NCBI RefSeq assembly: GCF_002007205.1 | Contig: NZ_LAZS01000012.1 | Location: 186,001 to 250,000 of the forward strand | Direction: 5' to 3' | Origin: Ensifer adhaerens | GTDB lineage: Bacteria > Pseudomonadota > Alphaproteobacteria > Rhizobiales > Rhizobiaceae | Length of the DNA stretch: 64,000 nt | Part shown: positions 53,495 to 61,947 of the stretch, piece after piece | Numbering within the stretch: position 1 is the stretch's first letter | Layout: each line of letters opens with the position of its first letter | Notes under the pieces: model-generated | The model's input: only the letters and a program-made list of their open reading frames with translations | Databases searched by the model: none | Told to the model about the DNA's origin: nothing | Position numbers and translations under genes: made by a program

Positions 53495-54091
53495 GTGCCA
53501 AAGACGATCGACTACTTCTTCTCCATTGGCTCGCCCTGGTCCTATATCGGATTCGACACCTTCGTTGGCCTCGCGAGCCGCAATGGCGCAGAGATCAGGC
53601 CGTACTTGACCACTGTCGTCGAAGAGAACGGGGGAATTTTCTCGCGAAATCGACCGGATGTCCGCCGCGCCTATGGGACGCGCGACCTCAAACGGTGGGC
53701 CCGTGTGCGCGGCAAGCCGTTGCAGCTTGAAGGTCGAGGCGGACTTTCCGACCCGACGCCTTCATCGCTGATCGTGATTTCGGCCTTTCTCGACGGGAAC
53801 GACTGGATCGGCCTCACAAGCGCGCTGCAGCATGCCTTCTGGGCCGAGGCCAGGGACATCGGCAGTCCGGATGTACGCGAAGAGATTGCGCAGGCCGCGG
53901 GCCTTGACGGCGCGGCCCTCGCACGGCGCGAGGCGGATGACGATGTCAAGGCAAAGTGGGCTGAGGATCGTAATCACGCTGTTGCAAGCGGCGTGTTCGG
54001 GTTCCCGACCTATCGCTATGATGATGAGCTTTACTGGGGACAGGACAACCTGTCCTTCCTCGAGCGCCATCTGGCCGGGGATCGGCCATAG
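53495..54091 (+). CDS. DsbA-family / 2-hydroxychromene-2-carboxylate isomerase-like protein
   Basis: This 198-aa thioredoxin-fold protein has an inserted helical domain. It begins with IDYFFSIGSPWSYIGFDTF; the SPWSY segment with Ser13 replaces the CxxC of oxidases and is typical of kappa-class GST and HCCA isomerases, which bind glutathione. The C-terminal GVFGFPTYRYDDELYWGQDNL completes the fold. The start is a GTG at 53495 after AGGAA; an ATG four bases earlier is out of frame. A glutathione-linked step in S-conjugate breakdown would suit the operon but is inference. Confidence 0.82.
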   Translation: MPKTIDYFFSIGSPWSYIGFDTFVGLASRNGAEIRPYLTTVVEENGGIFSRNRPDVRRAYGTRDLKRWARVRGKPLQLEGRGGLSDPTPSSLIVISAFLDGNDWIGLTSALQHAFWAEARDIGSPDVREEIAQAAGLDGAALARREADDDVKAKWAEDRNHAVASGVFGFPTYRYDDELYWGQDNLSFLERHLAGDRP

Positions 54092-54130
54092 TATCCAAAT
54101 CGAGCCTCCTTCCTTCAAAGGCATGCGATC

Positions 54131-55321
54131 ATGAATGACAGAGCAAACGCCGGCGTTAAGCCAGGTCCGCAAACCCAGTTGATCAAGGCCGGATATGACC
54201 CGGCCAGCCAGCGCGGCTTTATCAATCCACCTGTCGTCCACGGGTCAACGGTGCTTTTTCCGGACGCACTGACGATGGAAACGCACGGGCAGAAATACAC
54301 CTATGGCACACGCGGCACGCCGACCACGGACGCGCTGTGCGATGCGATCAACGAACTGGAGGGGGCCGCTGGCACGATCCTCGTGCCATCAGGTCTTGCC
54401 GCTGTCACGGTGCCGCTGCTTGCCTATCTCTCTCCCGGCGATCATGCGCTGATCGTCGATTCCGTCTATGGCAATGTCCGCCAGTTCTGCGACGTCATGC
54501 TGGCACGCCTGAACATCGAAGTGGATTACTACGACCCCTCGTTAGGAGCGGACATCGAGCCCCTTTTCAAGCCGAACACGCGTCTCGTGCACACTGAGGC
54601 GCCGGGCTCCAACACGTTCGAGATCCAGGACATTCCCGCCATCGTCGCCGTGGCCCACCGTCGCGGCGCGCTCGTCACGATGGATAACACCTGGGCGACA
54701 CCGCTCTATTTCAGGCCGCTCGACTTCGGGGTCGATGTTTCCATCCAGGCCTCCACCAAATATCCGGCTGGCCACGCAGACATCCTGTTCGGAACGGTGT
54801 CGGCGAATGCCGAACACTGGCCGCGCTTGAAGGAAGTAAACGGGTTGCTTGGTCTTTGTGCCGCACCCGATGACGCCTACCAGGTGCTTCGAGGCCTGCG
54901 GACACTGGGAATCCGACTGCAGCGACACCAGACGAGCGCCTTTGAGATCGCCAACTGGCTTGAAGGTCGCAACGACGTCGCACGCGTACTGCATCCCGGC
55001 CTTCCGAGTTTTCCGGGGCACGAGATCTGGAAGCGTGATTTCAAGGGCGCGAGTGGTGTCTTTTCGTTTGTCCTTCGCGCAGAGCATGAAGACAGGTTTA
55101 AAGCGAAAGCCCAGGCGGTTTTGGATGCCTTATCGATATTCGGCTTGGGGTATTCCTGGGGCGGATTTGCTTCCCTCGCGCTTCAAGTCAATCTTGACGA
55201 GCGCAAAGTGACGCCCGTGCCGACCGACGGGCCGGTCCTGCGCCTTCAAATCGGACTGGAAGATGTCGACGACCTCAAGGCGGATCTGGAGCAGGCACTC
55301 GCGGCTGCTCGAACAGCCTAG
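54131..55321 (+). CDS. metC: Cystathionine beta-lyase-like PLP enzyme (Cys/Met metabolism family)
   Basis: The 396-aa protein belongs to the trans-sulfuration PLP family: YTYGTRGTPTTDALCDAINE, LVPSGLAAVTVPLLAYL, EAPGSNTFEIQDIPAI, MDNTWATPLYFRPLDFGVD and the PLP-binding Lys210 in QASTKYPAGH. These enzymes break C-S bonds of cystathionine, cystine or S-alkylcysteines to give a thiol, pyruvate and ammonia. As the last gene of the operon it may provide a direct lyase route for S-substituted cysteines. The symbol reflects family membership, not a proven cystathionine role. Confidence 0.85.
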   Translation: MNDRANAGVKPGPQTQLIKAGYDPASQRGFINPPVVHGSTVLFPDALTMETHGQKYTYGTRGTPTTDALCDAINELEGAAGTILVPSGLAAVTVPLLAYLSPGDHALIVDSVYGNVRQFCDVMLARLNIEVDYYDPSLGADIEPLFKPNTRLVHTEAPGSNTFEIQDIPAIVAVAHRRGALVTMDNTWATPLYFRPLDFGVDVSIQASTKYPAGHADILFGTVSANAEHWPRLKEVNGLLGLCAAPDDAYQVLRGLRTLGIRLQRHQTSAFEIANWLEGRNDVARVLHPGLPSFPGHEIWKRDFKGASGVFSFVLRAEHEDRFKAKAQAVLDALSIFGLGYSWGGFASLALQVNLDERKVTPVPTDGPVLRLQIGLEDVDDLKADLEQALAAARTA

Positions 55322-55867
55322 CTGGAGTGTTTTCATCCGAAATCTGAATCGCCTCCGTTTTTGGTGCGTTCAAAGTCGCACAATGTATCGACCTCGACTT
55401 GAACCGCTTCCGCGCGAGCCGGATAGCTCTCCATTTGAACAATTGGGTGACCGCGCTGTTTTGTTATGAGTTTAGTAGAATGGTGGGCCCGGCAGGACAC
55501 GAACCAGCTCCGTGGCAACGACAGCCGCTTCAACTGCCGTAGAGGTGTTCAGAGGAAAGGTTCAGCCGGTACTCGAAAATCCGATCGCAAGGGTTGTTCT
55601 CGGGCCGTTTGCGCCTGTCGCTGTTGCGGTGCTCCGGGCATCGTCAGATCAATTGAGCGGCTTGGCCGGATAGTCGTCCACCGATTTCCGGGCCTCAAGT
55701 GATCTAAATTCCCATTCCGCAAAGATCGCCGTGAAGTTATCGATGACTTGGGGGAATGGATGACCCTGACCTCGACATTAAGCCCGGTGAGAACCCGGAC
55801 TTTGCAGATAGAATCTCCGAAGCCATCTTGCACGCAAAGCCGACCACTTTGTCGCTCCAAGGGCGGG
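55322..55867. other. Intergenic region after the sulfur operon
   Basis: About 545 bp without a gene. It holds the tRNA 3'-end remnant at 55481-55508. The rest shows no recognisable coding motif; short open frames overlap on both strands. No clear intrinsic terminator follows the PLP enzyme gene. Confidence 0.5.
55481..55508 (-). other. tRNA 3'-end remnant (possible attachment-site scar)
   Basis: On the minus strand the segment ending GGGCCCACCA reads, from T54 to A76, exactly the 23 positions of a tRNA 3' end: TTCGTGT loop, CCTGC stem strand, CGGGCCC acceptor strand, A73 and CCA. The matching T-stem strand is GCTGG (one mismatch with CCTGC) and position 58 is T instead of A. No anticodon arm or 5' acceptor strand follows, so it is not a working tRNA. 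Such 3' ends remain where integrative elements recombined at a tRNA gene. Confidence 0.5.
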
Positions 55868-57532
55868 TTACGCTTTCTCGTGTTCCCCAAAGCCGCGAAT
55901 GTCCGTATTGCGCTCAAATACGACTTCACCTGCGAGGAGTGTCATATCGCAACGCGTGTCTTTCAGAATGTCTTCCGGGGTTGCGATCAACATATTGCGT
56001 GAAAACACCGCGATATCCGCAGCTTGCCCGGGGACCAGCTTGCCCTTGACGTTTTCGAGCTTCTGCGAGAACGCGCCGTATTCCGTATACACCTGCAGCG
56101 CTTCCTCGATAGTCACACGCTCGCTGGCGTCCATCAGAGTTCCTTCGCAAGTCTTGCGTGTCACCATCGCGTAAATATTCGGATAGGGATTGGGATCGCA
56201 AACGGGAGAATCGCTTCCGGTGGCGGGTTTGAAGCCAAGGTTCTTCCACGTTTTCAACGGATAGCTCGACAGAGCCCGGTCCGGGCCGAGAACCGATATG
56301 TAGGCATCCCCAAAGTCGTAAATGAACACTTGCTGAGGGCAGGGGTAAATCCCAGCCTTTCTCATCCGCTCGTGCTGTTCAGGCGTGGAGAAACCACAAT
56401 GCTCGATGCGGTGTCTTCGATCCGGATCAGGATGTGCCGCGAGCGCCTTTTCATAGGCTGTGATCAGTTGGCCAATAGCGGCGTCGCCGATCGCGTGACA
56501 GGCAAGTTGATACCCCTTGCTGTGCGCATCCATCACCAACGCCTCCAGTTCGGCATCTGGCAATATCTGGACCCCGACATTGTCATCGTCGCCGAGATAC
56601 GGCCTGCTCATCCAGGCCGTGCGTCCCCCAGCGGAACCATCGAGGAAGATCTTCACCGCGCCGATCGTGAGCATGTCATCGCCGATGCCCGACACCAATC
56701 CGGCCTCGTAGCATTTTTGTACCATTGATTGTCCGTCCTGGAGCAGCACGAGCCAGGTCCGTACCGGAAGGCGCTTTTCCAGTTTGGCAAGTGTATACGC
56801 CCGAATTTCCTCAAAGCCCGCAACTTGCCCGACCGCCGCGTCCATGACGCTGGTGATGCCATAGGAAAGCAGTAGTTTGCCCGCGGCCTCGATGGCGGTA
56901 ATCATCTCTCCCGTCGAGGGCCTTGGGATGGTCTTAAGAACCATTTGCTGGGCATTTTCGGCTACCATGCCAGTCAATTCGCCATTTCTTTGCTCGATCA
57001 AGCCACCATCTGGCACCGGCGTTTTTTCATCCACGCCCGCCAGTTCGAAAGCCTTCGAATTGAAGACGGACACGTGACCGCATGCGCGTTCAAGAAGGAC
57101 AGGATTGTTGGGAGCCGCGGCGTCGAGCTCCGCCTTATGCGGATGACGTCCGACATCAAGCTTGGTCTGGTCGTAGCCCCGGGCTTTGATCCATGCGCCC
57201 GGAGGAACGGACGCCGCCTTGTCGCGAATGATATTTAGTAGACGGTCCAATGTTGGAGCGGTCTGTGGCGTCGCATCAAGCCAATCCAGCGTCAAGCCAA
57301 CCAAAAGCAGATGGAGATGAGCGTCGTTCAGTCCGGGCGTGGCGAAGCGCCCCTGTAGATTGATCAGATGTGTTTCATCTCCCTTCAGAGACCATATTTG
57401 TTCCCGCGTGCCAGTCGCCAATACCTTGCCTTGCCATATGGCCAAGGCCTCTACCGTTCCCTCCTCGTACCCGCACCAGATCCGTCCATTGTAGATGATC
57501 GTATCGGCACGCACCTGTGGGTTCGCTGTCAT
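55868..57532 (-). CDS. Amidohydrolase family 3 protein (YtcJ-like)
   Basis: The 554-aa metal-dependent hydrolase has the pattern of amidohydrolase_3: NGRIWCGYEEGTVEALAIWQG, FATPGLNDAHLHLLLVGL (metal-binding HxH), GAVKIFLDGSAGGRTAWMS, ACHAIGDAAIGQ, RHRIEHCGFSTPEQHERM and GSDSPVCDPNPYPNIYAMV. No signal peptide is evident. YtcJ-type proteins hydrolyse cyclic or linear amides; natural substrates are largely unknown. It stands alone on the minus strand, facing the sulfur operon. GGAG precedes the ATG. Confidence 0.85.
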   Translation of the reverse strand: MTANPQVRADTIIYNGRIWCGYEEGTVEALAIWQGKVLATGTREQIWSLKGDETHLINLQGRFATPGLNDAHLHLLLVGLTLDWLDATPQTAPTLDRLLNIIRDKAASVPPGAWIKARGYDQTKLDVGRHPHKAELDAAAPNNPVLLERACGHVSVFNSKAFELAGVDEKTPVPDGGLIEQRNGELTGMVAENAQQMVLKTIPRPSTGEMITAIEAAGKLLLSYGITSVMDAAVGQVAGFEEIRAYTLAKLEKRLPVRTWLVLLQDGQSMVQKCYEAGLVSGIGDDMLTIGAVKIFLDGSAGGRTAWMSRPYLGDDDNVGVQILPDAELEALVMDAHSKGYQLACHAIGDAAIGQLITAYEKALAAHPDPDRRHRIEHCGFSTPEQHERMRKAGIYPCPQQVFIYDFGDAYISVLGPDRALSSYPLKTWKNLGFKPATGSDSPVCDPNPYPNIYAMVTRKTCEGTLMDASERVTIEEALQVYTEYGAFSQKLENVKGKLVPGQAADIAVFSRNMLIATPEDILKDTRCDMTLLAGEVVFERNTDIRGFGEHEKA

Positions 57533-57571
57533 AGAGCGGTCTCCAGTCTTGAATTCGCCGTTGCGGATACA

Positions 57572-57604
57572 CGAGGGCGCACGTTGGTTCGTGATGCGCC
57601 CTCG
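57572..57604. terminator. Hairpin between the papain-like gene and the amidohydrolase gene
   Basis: A perfect 10-bp inverted repeat, CGAGGGCGCA and TGCGCCCTCG, encloses a 13-base loop, just after the stop of the minus-strand gene at 57620. It lacks a T tract on that strand, so termination is only probable; it may instead be a stabiliser of the upstream mRNA end. Confidence 0.4.
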
Positions 57605-57619
57605 GAAAGTTGAGATTTT

Positions 57620-58741
57620 TCAGGGAGCCGTGTTCGGAACCGCCCGGTAGACTGCTGTTTGATCCGATGAAATTTCTTCCGTCACCGCGAAGGTGGATCC
57701 CGCCTTGACGGTGAACTTCCAACTCTTGGATGCCTTTGAGGCGTTGGCGTTGAAAGAGGCTTCGGGAACCGAGTCGAAGTTGTTGTATCGGTACAACGTG
57801 TAGGGCACACCCGGCCTCAGGTCAGACACATTGACCGTCAGAATTAACGTCTGCGGTTTGGGACGGGTGTTCGAACCCTCGCGCATGGCGGGTTTTTCGT
57901 AGTTTACGTTCGTTGACAAGCGGATTGGCAGCGTCTTGCCATCGCGATCGATAATCCCGGTTACGGCGATCCCGTAATTTCCACCGTTGCGTCGCAAGGA
58001 ATAGACTGGGCGTGACTTTGAATTTGCTTCCTTGCGACTGGCCTGGAACGAGCCAAACGCATAGCGGTAAAGGTAAGCCGGTTGACCGTCGCCAGAATAG
58101 AGGCCGTTGTCGCTGAACGTGATGACGTCGTCGCTGTAGTAGCGTGAGGGCTTTGTGAAAGGTCGGCTTGAAGAAACTCCGATCACGGGGACGATGTGAT
58201 CGTACTCTTCCTCCCCGGCATCCTCATCGTCGGAGTCCTCGAAGAGATAATGGTTCATGTAGACACCGACTATGACTGGATAGCCGGATGCGACGTTCTC
58301 CTTAACCCAGGCCAGAAAATCATCCCCGCTGGGTTTGGCGTCGGTATTCCACTGAACTGCCTTTAGGCGCATGCGCTTAGCGGCATAGGTGTCGTTGACG
58401 CCGAGCAGAAGCTGGCTCTCCTGCCTCGATTGGTCGATATTTTTGCTGGCGATCGCCCTGGCGTCGTACTGAGATACATATTGCCCATAATAAAGTCCGG
58501 CGCTTATCAGCGCCACCTCACCGCAATATCCGTAGTTCGCCTCCCATTGAAGGCGGGGCGGGATGCCGTTTTCCACGCTAAGGTTTTTCACTTCCGTCGC
58601 GGCGACTACATGCTGATCGGCGTTCGCGAGGGCGTTTCGGGGATCAGCGCACAGAGACAAGGCCACGGACAGTGTCACACCAGCAATGCAGGCGTGACGG
58701 CGGAGAACCTTGCCATGTCGGAAACTCGAAGGGGCGTTCAT
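57620..58741 (-). CDS. Exported papain-like (C39-like) cysteine peptidase-fold protein
   Basis: The 373-aa protein has a long signal peptide ending near NALAN. Residues about 65-220 look like a C39/papain-like domain with candidate catalytic residues Cys73 (NYGYCGEVAL), His182 (EEYDHIVPVIGV) and Asp211/Asn212 (ITFSDNGLY). The C-terminal 120 residues (LILTVNVSDLRPGVPYTLYR, SKSWKFTVKAGSTFAVTEEI) form a beta-rich, probably Ig-like domain. I do not recognise a named family. The ATG at 58741, with GAGG before it, is preferred over a TTG four codons upstream. It may be a secreted protease or transpeptidase. Confidence 0.55.
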   Translation of the reverse strand: MNAPSSFRHGKVLRRHACIAGVTLSVALSLCADPRNALANADQHVVAATEVKNLSVENGIPPRLQWEANYGYCGEVALISAGLYYGQYVSQYDARAIASKNIDQSRQESQLLLGVNDTYAAKRMRLKAVQWNTDAKPSGDDFLAWVKENVASGYPVIVGVYMNHYLFEDSDDEDAGEEEYDHIVPVIGVSSSRPFTKPSRYYSDDVITFSDNGLYSGDGQPAYLYRYAFGSFQASRKEANSKSRPVYSLRRNGGNYGIAVTGIIDRDGKTLPIRLSTNVNYEKPAMREGSNTRPKPQTLILTVNVSDLRPGVPYTLYRYNNFDSVPEASFNANASKASKSWKFTVKAGSTFAVTEEISSDQTAVYRAVPNTAP

Positions 58742-59339
58742 CAATTGCCTCAATAGTTGCTTCTATCTCATTGTTAGGTGAGGTTGATGCGATAAGGAAA
58801 TTTATTTTGTTGCGCTTTGAGATAGAAGAAATTGATCATGGGTAGTCTAGATAAGCGATCCCTGGTCACGCTCCTATGATCGAAGCGGCTTGGCCGGGAT
58901 TGACGTCCCCTCTCCTCAAATGTCTAGCGCGACTAAGCCATACCCAGTGCTTGGAAGAGCCCTCGGGGTCCGCGAGCTGCGATCCCGGCTCCATGAAAAC
59001 ATGCTCCTTTGATCGCAGCATCTGATGATGCGCGGGCACGGACCGCGTGTGCTCGCGAGGCTCAATTCACACGGAACATGGACGAAGTTTTAAGATAAAT
59101 GTTTTCTATCATAAATAGCGTTAAAATAAATTTCCCATCGTTCGCAAGTGGCCGTACTGATTTGCCTCATCGACCGACACATTCACCCGGTGAGAATCTG
59201 GTCGGTGGGTTGGCGGAGAGCAGGTAAGCGCCGTGCGGGCTGAGGAAGGTCCCGATCGCCCTAGAATTCTGATGCCAGCTTGAATGGGGCGCCCAGGACG
59301 ACGCGGACCGTGTCGAAACGACACGAGAGGGAGAACGGC
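58742..59339. other. Divergent intergenic region before the peptide transporter operon
   Basis: About 600 bp with no gene. Two AT-rich islands, near 58.78-58.84 kb and 59.08-59.14 kb, are the likely promoter areas for the minus-strand peptidase-like gene and the plus-strand transporter operon. I see no clear operator. Confidence 0.5.
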
Positions 59340-60932
59340 ATGCTGAAAAGACTGACACTGGCCGTAATGCTCGGCCTCGGGGTTTCTACCGAGGCGCTGG
59401 CCGCGGGCGAACGCCATGGCGGGACGCTCGTCTTCACCGCCCCTTACGGTTCGAGCTTCGCCACGCTCGACGTTCAAGCGAGCCCGAACACGCAGGAAGA
59501 ATTCATCACACAGGCGATCCACCGCGCGCTCTACGACTGGGATTCAATCCAGAACAAGCCGGTGCTGGAGTTGGCAAGCTCCGAAGACGTTTCCGACGAC
59601 GGCACGGTGCACACCTATCACCTGCGCGACAATGCCGTCTTCCATAGCGGCAAGCCGCTGACGGCCGACGACATCATCTATAGCTACAAGCGCATCGCCA
59701 ACCCGAAGAACGCCTTCCCGGGCGCGAGCTACATCGCCGTCATCAAGGGTGCGGATGAGTTCATCGCCGGCAAGGCTGAGGAGATTTCCGGTCTCAAGAA
59801 GATCGACGACCACACCCTGGAAGTCACGTTTGTTGGCCCGATCAACCCTGGCTTCTCGCTGATGCAGAACACGACGGTCATCTATCCGTCTGATGTGAAG
59901 GATGAAGCGAGCTTTGCCAAGACCCCCGTCGGCCTCGGCGCCTTCGTCTTCAAGGAGCACATACCGGGTTCGCAGGTCGTCGTCGAAAAGTTCGACAAGT
60001 ACTACGAAGAGGGCAAGCCCTATCTCGACCGCATCGACATCACTCTGATGGCAGAGGACGCCGCGCGAGACATCGCTTTCCGCAACAAGGAAATCGACGT
60101 CTCTATTCTCGGGCCGACCCAATATCAAGCCTATCAGGGTGAGGACGCCCTGAAGGACCACCTGCTCGAAGTCGCCGAGGTCTATACCCGCACCATCGGC
60201 TTCAACCCGACCTTCGAACCCTTCAAGGACAAGCGGGTCCGTCAGGCGATCAATTACGCGATCAACACGCCATTGATCGTCGAACGCCTGGTCAAGAACA
60301 AGGCTTATCCGGCCTCCGGGTGGCTGCCGCTGTCCTCGCCGGCCTTCGACAAGGACAAAGCGCCCTATGCTTTCGATCCCGAAAAGGCGAAGGCCCTTCT
60401 GGCCGAAGCCGGCTATGCCGATGGCTTCGAATTCGAAGTGACGGCAAGCCCGAACGAAAGCTGGGGCGTGCCGATCGTCGAAGCTATCCTGCCGATGCTG
60501 AAGAAGGTGGGCATCACCATGAAGCCGAAGCCGGTCGAAAGCTCGGCGCTTGGCGATGCCGTAACATCAGGCAACTTCAGTGCCTATATCTGGTCTATTC
60601 CATCTGGTCCCGACCCCCTCAATGCGTTGCGCTGCTTTCTCTCGACAACGCCTCCGTCCGCTTGCAACTACTCGAGCTATGCGAACCCTGAGTTCGACAA
60701 GCTATTTAGGGCTGCAGAACAAGAACGCGACCCGACCAAGCAGAGCAATCTGCTGCGCCAGGCCAATAACCTCGTGCAGGACGATGCCCCGGTCTGGTTC
60801 TTCAACTACAACAAGGCGGTCATGGCCTACCAGCCGTGGATCCACGGCCTTGTTCCAAACGCGACGGAACTGGCGGTCCAGCCCTACGACGAAATCTGGA
60901 TCGACGAAACGGCGCCGGATTCGCGTCGCTAA
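59340..60932 (+). CDS. Oligopeptide/dipeptide-type ABC transporter substrate-binding protein
   Basis: The 530-aa periplasmic protein has a signal peptide ending ALAAG and the family 5 binding-protein pattern: GGTLVFTAPYGSSFATLD, TYHLRDNAVFHSGKPLTADD and FKDKRVRQAINYAINTPLIV. It delivers peptides or related solutes to the permeases encoded next. The ATG at 59340 has GAGAGGGAG just upstream. Substrate cannot be told from sequence; family members also carry opines, glutathione or sugars in rhizobia. Confidence 0.92.
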   Translation: MLKRLTLAVMLGLGVSTEALAAGERHGGTLVFTAPYGSSFATLDVQASPNTQEEFITQAIHRALYDWDSIQNKPVLELASSEDVSDDGTVHTYHLRDNAVFHSGKPLTADDIIYSYKRIANPKNAFPGASYIAVIKGADEFIAGKAEEISGLKKIDDHTLEVTFVGPINPGFSLMQNTTVIYPSDVKDEASFAKTPVGLGAFVFKEHIPGSQVVVEKFDKYYEEGKPYLDRIDITLMAEDAARDIAFRNKEIDVSILGPTQYQAYQGEDALKDHLLEVAEVYTRTIGFNPTFEPFKDKRVRQAINYAINTPLIVERLVKNKAYPASGWLPLSSPAFDKDKAPYAFDPEKAKALLAEAGYADGFEFEVTASPNESWGVPIVEAILPMLKKVGITMKPKPVESSALGDAVTSGNFSAYIWSIPSGPDPLNALRCFLSTTPPSACNYSSYANPEFDKLFRAAEQERDPTKQSNLLRQANNLVQDDAPVWFFNYNKAVMAYQPWIHGLVPNATELAVQPYDEIWIDETAPDSRR

Positions 60933-61006
60933 TCTTGAGGCCGCTAGCTACCCCCTATCGCGAGCAATCTGTCGTGCCCGAAAGGGTGTCCAACTCGGAA
61001 CCGTTT

Positions 61007-61942
61007 ATGCTTCGTTTTACCCTGCGCCGCATTCTGCAGGTTGCCCCGACAGTCGTTGTGGTGGCGCTGCTGATCTTCGTCATCTTCTCCGTCGTTCCCG
61101 GCACATTCGCGGTTAGCCTCTTTGCGGATGGTAAGCGTGCCGCAGATCCACAATTGATCGCTCGCCTCAATGAGGAGTTCGGTCTGAACAAGCCGCTGAT
61201 GGAGCGTTTCGCGACCTATGTCACGGATCTCGCGAGGTTCGATCTTGGCACCAGCTTTCGCACCCGCCAACCGGTCGTCGACCTCATCAACGACCGCATG
61301 GGCGCCTCGCTTCAGCTCTCAGTCGCGGCGATGGTTTTTGCGATTGTTGTTGGGGTGCCGTTCGGCTTTCTCGCCGCGTTGCGTCCTGGTTCGATGCTCG
61401 ATACGACGACAATGATCGGTGCGATTTCAGGACTGTCGTTACCAGATTTCTGGTTCGGCTTGCTCTTGATGTATCTCTTCGCCCTGCAACTGAACTGGTT
61501 GCCCAGTTTTGGCTATGGCGACGGCTCGTTGCAAAACCTCATATTGCCTGCCGTGACGCTCGGCGTCACGCCGCTGGCACTGCTGGCGCGTACCACGCGG
61601 GCTGGCGTGCTCGACGTGTTGAACGCCGATTTCATCCGCACCGCCCACTCCAAGGGCATGAGCGAGGCCAAGGTGGTTCGCTGGCATGTGGCGCGCAATG
61701 CGCTGGTGCTGATCGTCACCACCGTCGGCCTGCAGTTCGGCTCACTGATCGGCCAGGCGGTCGTCATCGAAAAGCTCTTTGCCTGGCCGGGCATCGGCTC
61801 GCTGCTCGTCGATAGCGTGGCGATCCGCGACATTCCCGTGGTGCAGGGCACGATCCTCGTCATCGTGCTGTGGTTCCTGATCATCAACACCGCCGTCGAT
61901 CTGGTCTATGCCGCGATCGACCCGCGCATCAAGCAGGAGTGA
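61007..61942 (+). CDS. ABC transporter permease 1 (DppB/OppB type)
   Basis: The 311-aa inner-membrane protein has six predicted helices: LRFTLRRILQVAPTVVVVAL at the N-terminus and LFAWPGIGSLLVDSVAIRDI near the end, as in all DppB-type permeases. The EAA-like loop reads FIRTAHSKGMSEAKVVRWHV. The ATG at 61007 lies 74 bases after the binding-protein stop. It pairs with the next permease to form the channel. Confidence 0.93.
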   Translation: MLRFTLRRILQVAPTVVVVALLIFVIFSVVPGTFAVSLFADGKRAADPQLIARLNEEFGLNKPLMERFATYVTDLARFDLGTSFRTRQPVVDLINDRMGASLQLSVAAMVFAIVVGVPFGFLAALRPGSMLDTTTMIGAISGLSLPDFWFGLLLMYLFALQLNWLPSFGYGDGSLQNLILPAVTLGVTPLALLARTTRAGVLDVLNADFIRTAHSKGMSEAKVVRWHVARNALVLIVTTVGLQFGSLIGQAVVIEKLFAWPGIGSLLVDSVAIRDIPVVQGTILVIVLWFLIINTAVDLVYAAIDPRIKQE

Positions 61943-61947
61943 CGCCC

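Noticed and set aside
55481-55560. Complete tRNA gene on the minus strand
   Set aside because: Only the T-arm, acceptor 3' strand and CCA fit; no anticodon arm with a 7-base loop and no complementary 5' acceptor strand follow.
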